Assembly: GCA_051646925.1 (NCBI GenBank)
Contig: JBOFDK010000073.1
Coordinates: forward strand, 1-53,325
DNA: 53,325 nucleotides
Reading direction: 5' to 3'
Source of the DNA: JBOFDK01 sp051646925
GTDB lineage: Bacteria > Bacillota > Clostridia > Lachnospirales > Cellulosilyticaceae
Shown: positions 50,871-53,325 of the stretch, one piece after another
Numbering within the stretch: the first letter of the stretch is position 1
How the letters are laid out: each line of letters starts with the position of its first letter
Notes under the pieces: model-generated
Database searches by the model: none
The model's input: only the letters and a program-made list of their open reading frames with translations
Told to the model about the DNA's origin: nothing
Program-made: the position numbers and the translations under genes

Positions 50871-51041
50871 GATATTCCTCCTTGGGATTTAAAGTTTAAA
50901 ATTAAGGTTAATGTTGATACACTAATATACTATGCAGGTAGGGCTAGTCTTCATTTTAAAAATTGCAAAAAAACATAAAAAATTTTATATGGCATATAAA
51001 TAATTAGAAGGACAAGTGTCTAAAAGAAGGGAGAAAATAGA

Positions 51042-52106
51042 ATGAAGAAAACAACGCAGATTATCCAAATGGCAACGGTTTTCGTAGGTAGTATCGTAGG
51101 CGCTGGCTTGTCTTCTGGACGAGAATTAAACCAGTTTTTTTCGGTATATGGATTTAAAAGTTTTTTTGGATTAATTTTATGTGGATTAGCCTACATAGTG
51201 ATTGGGACAATGATAGTGAGGTTAAGTAAGAGGTATAAGGTTAGTTCGTATAGTTCATTTGTACAACTTGTATGTCCAAAATCAATAGCAACATTTACAA
51301 ACATAACACTAAGTTTATTTTTGATTTGTAGCACATCTATTATTTTGGCAGGAAGTAGCGCATTGCTTCATCAGTACTTTGGAGTTTCGAGGTGGGCAGC
51401 ATTAATTTTGATGCTTGTGATTAGCACTATGTTTCTTTTAAGAAACACAAAAGGTTTATATGAAGTTAATATTTTTGTAGTACCATTTTTAATTGTGATG
51501 ATGACGTTGATTTTTGGAGGATACGCAGCACGCAATGAATTTATTTTACATAGCGACTATATTATGCAGTTACCAACACTGAAAGAGCATTATTTACCAT
51601 CAACTGTTTTATATGCAAGTTTTAACATAGTTTCGATAGTTGGTATTTTAGTGCCACTTAGCTTAGAAATAGAAGAAGAGGATGTTTTGATAAAAGGTAT
51701 TGCATTAGGGACAATCGTATTAACTGTTATAAGTTTTTTCATAGCATACTTAATGCTTTTAAATCCGCAGTATGTTGCAGAATATGATATTCCAATTTTA
51801 GCTGTTGCAAAATCACTATCACCATTTATAGGATTTGGACTTATGTGTGTAGTATGGTTAGAAATGTTTTCAACGCAAATTTCTAATATATACAGTCTTA
51901 CAAAAAGTATGGAAACGCAATTTAATATATCTTACAAAAAAGGTATTTTTATCATTCTGGCTATTGCAGTACCATTTTCATTTTTGGGATTTGCAAAGTT
52001 AGTGGAGGTGTTATATCCTTTATATGGTTTTTTAAGTTTGGCGTTTATAGCAAGTTGTATTTGGTTTTACACAAAAAAATATAACAAAAAAGGCACTTGT
52101 AAATAA
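51042..52106 (+). CDS. YkvI-like membrane transporter
   Basis: This 354-residue protein starts at ATG 51042 behind AAGGGAG. It has about ten hydrophobic segments. The N-terminus holds the family pattern FVGSIVGAGLSSGRELNQFF, an unwound-helix-type glycine motif as in the LeuT/APC fold. It matches the YkvI/YkvL group of putative amino-acid or cation-coupled carriers, whose substrate is not established. A terminator begins within the last codons. It is a single-gene unit. Confidence 0.82.
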   Translation: MKKTTQIIQMATVFVGSIVGAGLSSGRELNQFFSVYGFKSFFGLILCGLAYIVIGTMIVRLSKRYKVSSYSSFVQLVCPKSIATFTNITLSLFLICSTSIILAGSSALLHQYFGVSRWAALILMLVISTMFLLRNTKGLYEVNIFVVPFLIVMMTLIFGGYAARNEFILHSDYIMQLPTLKEHYLPSTVLYASFNIVSIVGILVPLSLEIEEEDVLIKGIALGTIVLTVISFFIAYLMLLNPQYVAEYDIPILAVAKSLSPFIGFGLMCVVWLEMFSTQISNIYSLTKSMETQFNISYKKGIFIILAIAVPFSFLGFAKLVEVLYPLYGFLSLAFIASCIWFYTKKYNKKGTCK

Positions 52107-52121
52107 GTGCCTTTTTTTGTT
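52086..52121. terminator. Bidirectional terminator between the YkvI-like and MORN genes
   Basis: AAAAAAGGCACTT (52086-52098) pairs with AAGTGCCTTTTTT (52105-52117). It overlaps the end of the upstream gene and faces the converging MORN gene. Confidence 0.92.
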
Positions 52122-52123
52122 GT

Positions 52124-53179
52124 CTAAGAATGACGTTCAATCATGAAGTCATCTTCAAACATACCGATAAATTGATTACCAAGCTCGTCCTCATAAACAC
52201 CTTCACCATGTTTTTTTCCGTTTAGAAAAGAACCAGTATACTTATGACCATTTGGATAGTGCATAATACCTTTACCGATAATTTTTGTTTGTACGATATC
52301 GCCAAAATATACGCAATTGTTATACAGAGTATATTTTCCTTTACCATGAGGTACTTGGTCTACGATGTCGCCTTCATAATGGCCCATATTAGTAATATAC
52401 ATTGCACCATATGTTGGTTTAATCATTACATTATTTTCGAAAATACCTTCATAGCGTTCATTATTTGCATCTTCGTAAGTGCCGATACCATGCATTTGGC
52501 CATTAACAAAATCACCGATATAGCGGTGGTTATTGCTAAAAACCTTTAGACCTTTACCAGTAATACTACCATGAACAAAAGTACCACGATACATAGTATG
52601 GTCATTATAAGTAAAAGTTCCTGAACCATGAGGTACTCCGTTTTCGATTTCACCTTCATAAACACCGATATCGATTCGTGTAAGTTTTCCGCGGCCAGTG
52701 GCTATTCCATCTCTAAATTCACCTTCATAAAAATCACCATTAGCATATATGCAAGTTCCATAACCTTGAAGTTTATTGTTCATAAAATTACCTTCAAGAA
52801 CTATGCCATTAATATTTGTGAATTTACCACGTCCTTCGCGAACGCCATTTAAGAAGTGACCTTCATGGTATGAACCGTTAGGCCAATAGTGTACCCCATA
52901 ACCAGTAGCTTCACCTTTATAAAAGTCGCCGATGTAATGTTCATCCAAATCTAAATAAGACTGTCCTTTACCATGAGGCATACCAAGACTAAATGCGCCC
53001 TCATAAATTAGTTTTGCATTTTCATCATATAGTTTGCCAGTGCCATGATAAAGAGTGCCTTTCATAGAGCCTTCATACATTATATTGCCATTTTTATGGT
53101 ACAAAATTTCATGTTCATAAAAATCATCATTTTTCACAAAAAAAGCTTTGATTCTGCGTAGCATGTATCCGATCCCCAT
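52124..53179 (-). CDS. MORN-repeat protein
   Basis: This 351-residue protein is made almost wholly of about fourteen MORN units of 23 residues (YEGxFxxGxxxGxGxxxxxNG pattern) from about residue 25 to the end. No signal peptide, membrane segment or enzyme domain is present. MORN repeats form an elongated beta sheet that binds proteins or lipids in other systems; bacterial roles are poorly known. Two starts are possible: ATG 53179 with a weak upstream site, or ATG 53164 with GGGGA eight bases before it. No partner gene is visible within the window. The last 146 bases of the window show nothing else. Confidence 0.88.
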   Translation of the reverse strand: MGIGYMLRRIKAFFVKNDDFYEHEILYHKNGNIMYEGSMKGTLYHGTGKLYDENAKLIYEGAFSLGMPHGKGQSYLDLDEHYIGDFYKGEATGYGVHYWPNGSYHEGHFLNGVREGRGKFTNINGIVLEGNFMNNKLQGYGTCIYANGDFYEGEFRDGIATGRGKLTRIDIGVYEGEIENGVPHGSGTFTYNDHTMYRGTFVHGSITGKGLKVFSNNHRYIGDFVNGQMHGIGTYEDANNERYEGIFENNVMIKPTYGAMYITNMGHYEGDIVDQVPHGKGKYTLYNNCVYFGDIVQTKIIGKGIMHYPNGHKYTGSFLNGKKHGEGVYEDELGNQFIGMFEDDFMIERHS

Positions 53180-53325
53180 TTCTAATCTCTATTAAAAAGT
53201 ATATAGGGGTATTATAACACTTTTTGGAGAAAAAAATAAGATTATGCACCAAAAAGATAAAGAGTCAATCGATATGAGACAATAATCGCTACAAATTAAG
53301 AAAACTAGATACACTGTTCCTGTCG

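Noticed and set aside
50439..50978. Plus-strand open frames opposite the cysteine-rich gene
   Set aside because: They arise from the repetitive Cys and Pro codons of the true minus-strand gene, which has GGAGG and a terminator.

Overview
The window reads as chromosome of a low-GC, Gram-positive, anaerobe-like Firmicute, most likely a clostridium in or near Lachnospirales. The evidence is AT-rich coding sequence, many TTG and GTG starts behind strong GGAGG sites, S-layer homology (SLH) anchoring, a WalRK-YycH-YycI locus next to murA, short-chain ChrA pairs, and DUF1659/DUF2922 genes. No rRNA, tRNA, CRISPR array, phage or transposase was recognised. The species cannot be named from sequence alone.

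Positions 1-28434 are a tandem same-strand family of surface-type proteins: the tail of one SLH protein, then five secreted SLH proteins (460, 3036, 11338, 12949, 21049) and three relatives without signal peptide or SLH domains (23692, 25239, 26878). Shared modules are an InlB-type repeat, a 'WGDG' PKD-like module, 24-26 residue BspA/DUF285 leucine-rich repeats, a 'WYD...DVHK...TYVA' cap, a beta-helix-like module, Ig-like, carboxypeptidase-regulatory-like and Flg_new_2-like domains, and SLH domains. Two members are giants of about 2,650 residues containing a roughly 1.69 kb macro-repeat. Other members look like deletion products of the same plan. One, 21049, is a collapsed copy of 12949 that lacks 5,316 bp in frame. 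The cluster therefore looks like a recombining adhesin-type repertoire.

Positions 28549-34421 hold hflC-hflK (minus strand), a ComK-like regulator (minus) divergent from a small sigma-70 factor followed by a DUF1659-DUF2922 pair, and another SLH protein with a beta-repeat body.

Positions 34494-38854 hold two minus-strand paralogues of an unrecognised two-membrane-segment protein, flanking a LysM protein that looks truncated. Positions 39024-45949 are the cell-wall control locus walR-walK, a small secreted protein, yycH, yycI and murA. A consensus WalR box precedes the secreted-protein gene, so WalR probably controls the downstream part of its own locus.

Positions 46009-53179 are mixed: a YqxD/YaiI protein, an unknown small protein, a TraX-like membrane protein, a ChrA transporter pair, DUF1294, UspA, a cysteine-rich protein resembling a spore or surface structural protein, a YkvI-like transporter and a 14-unit MORN protein. 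Most units end in clear intrinsic terminators. No gene-free stretch exceeds 300 bases.
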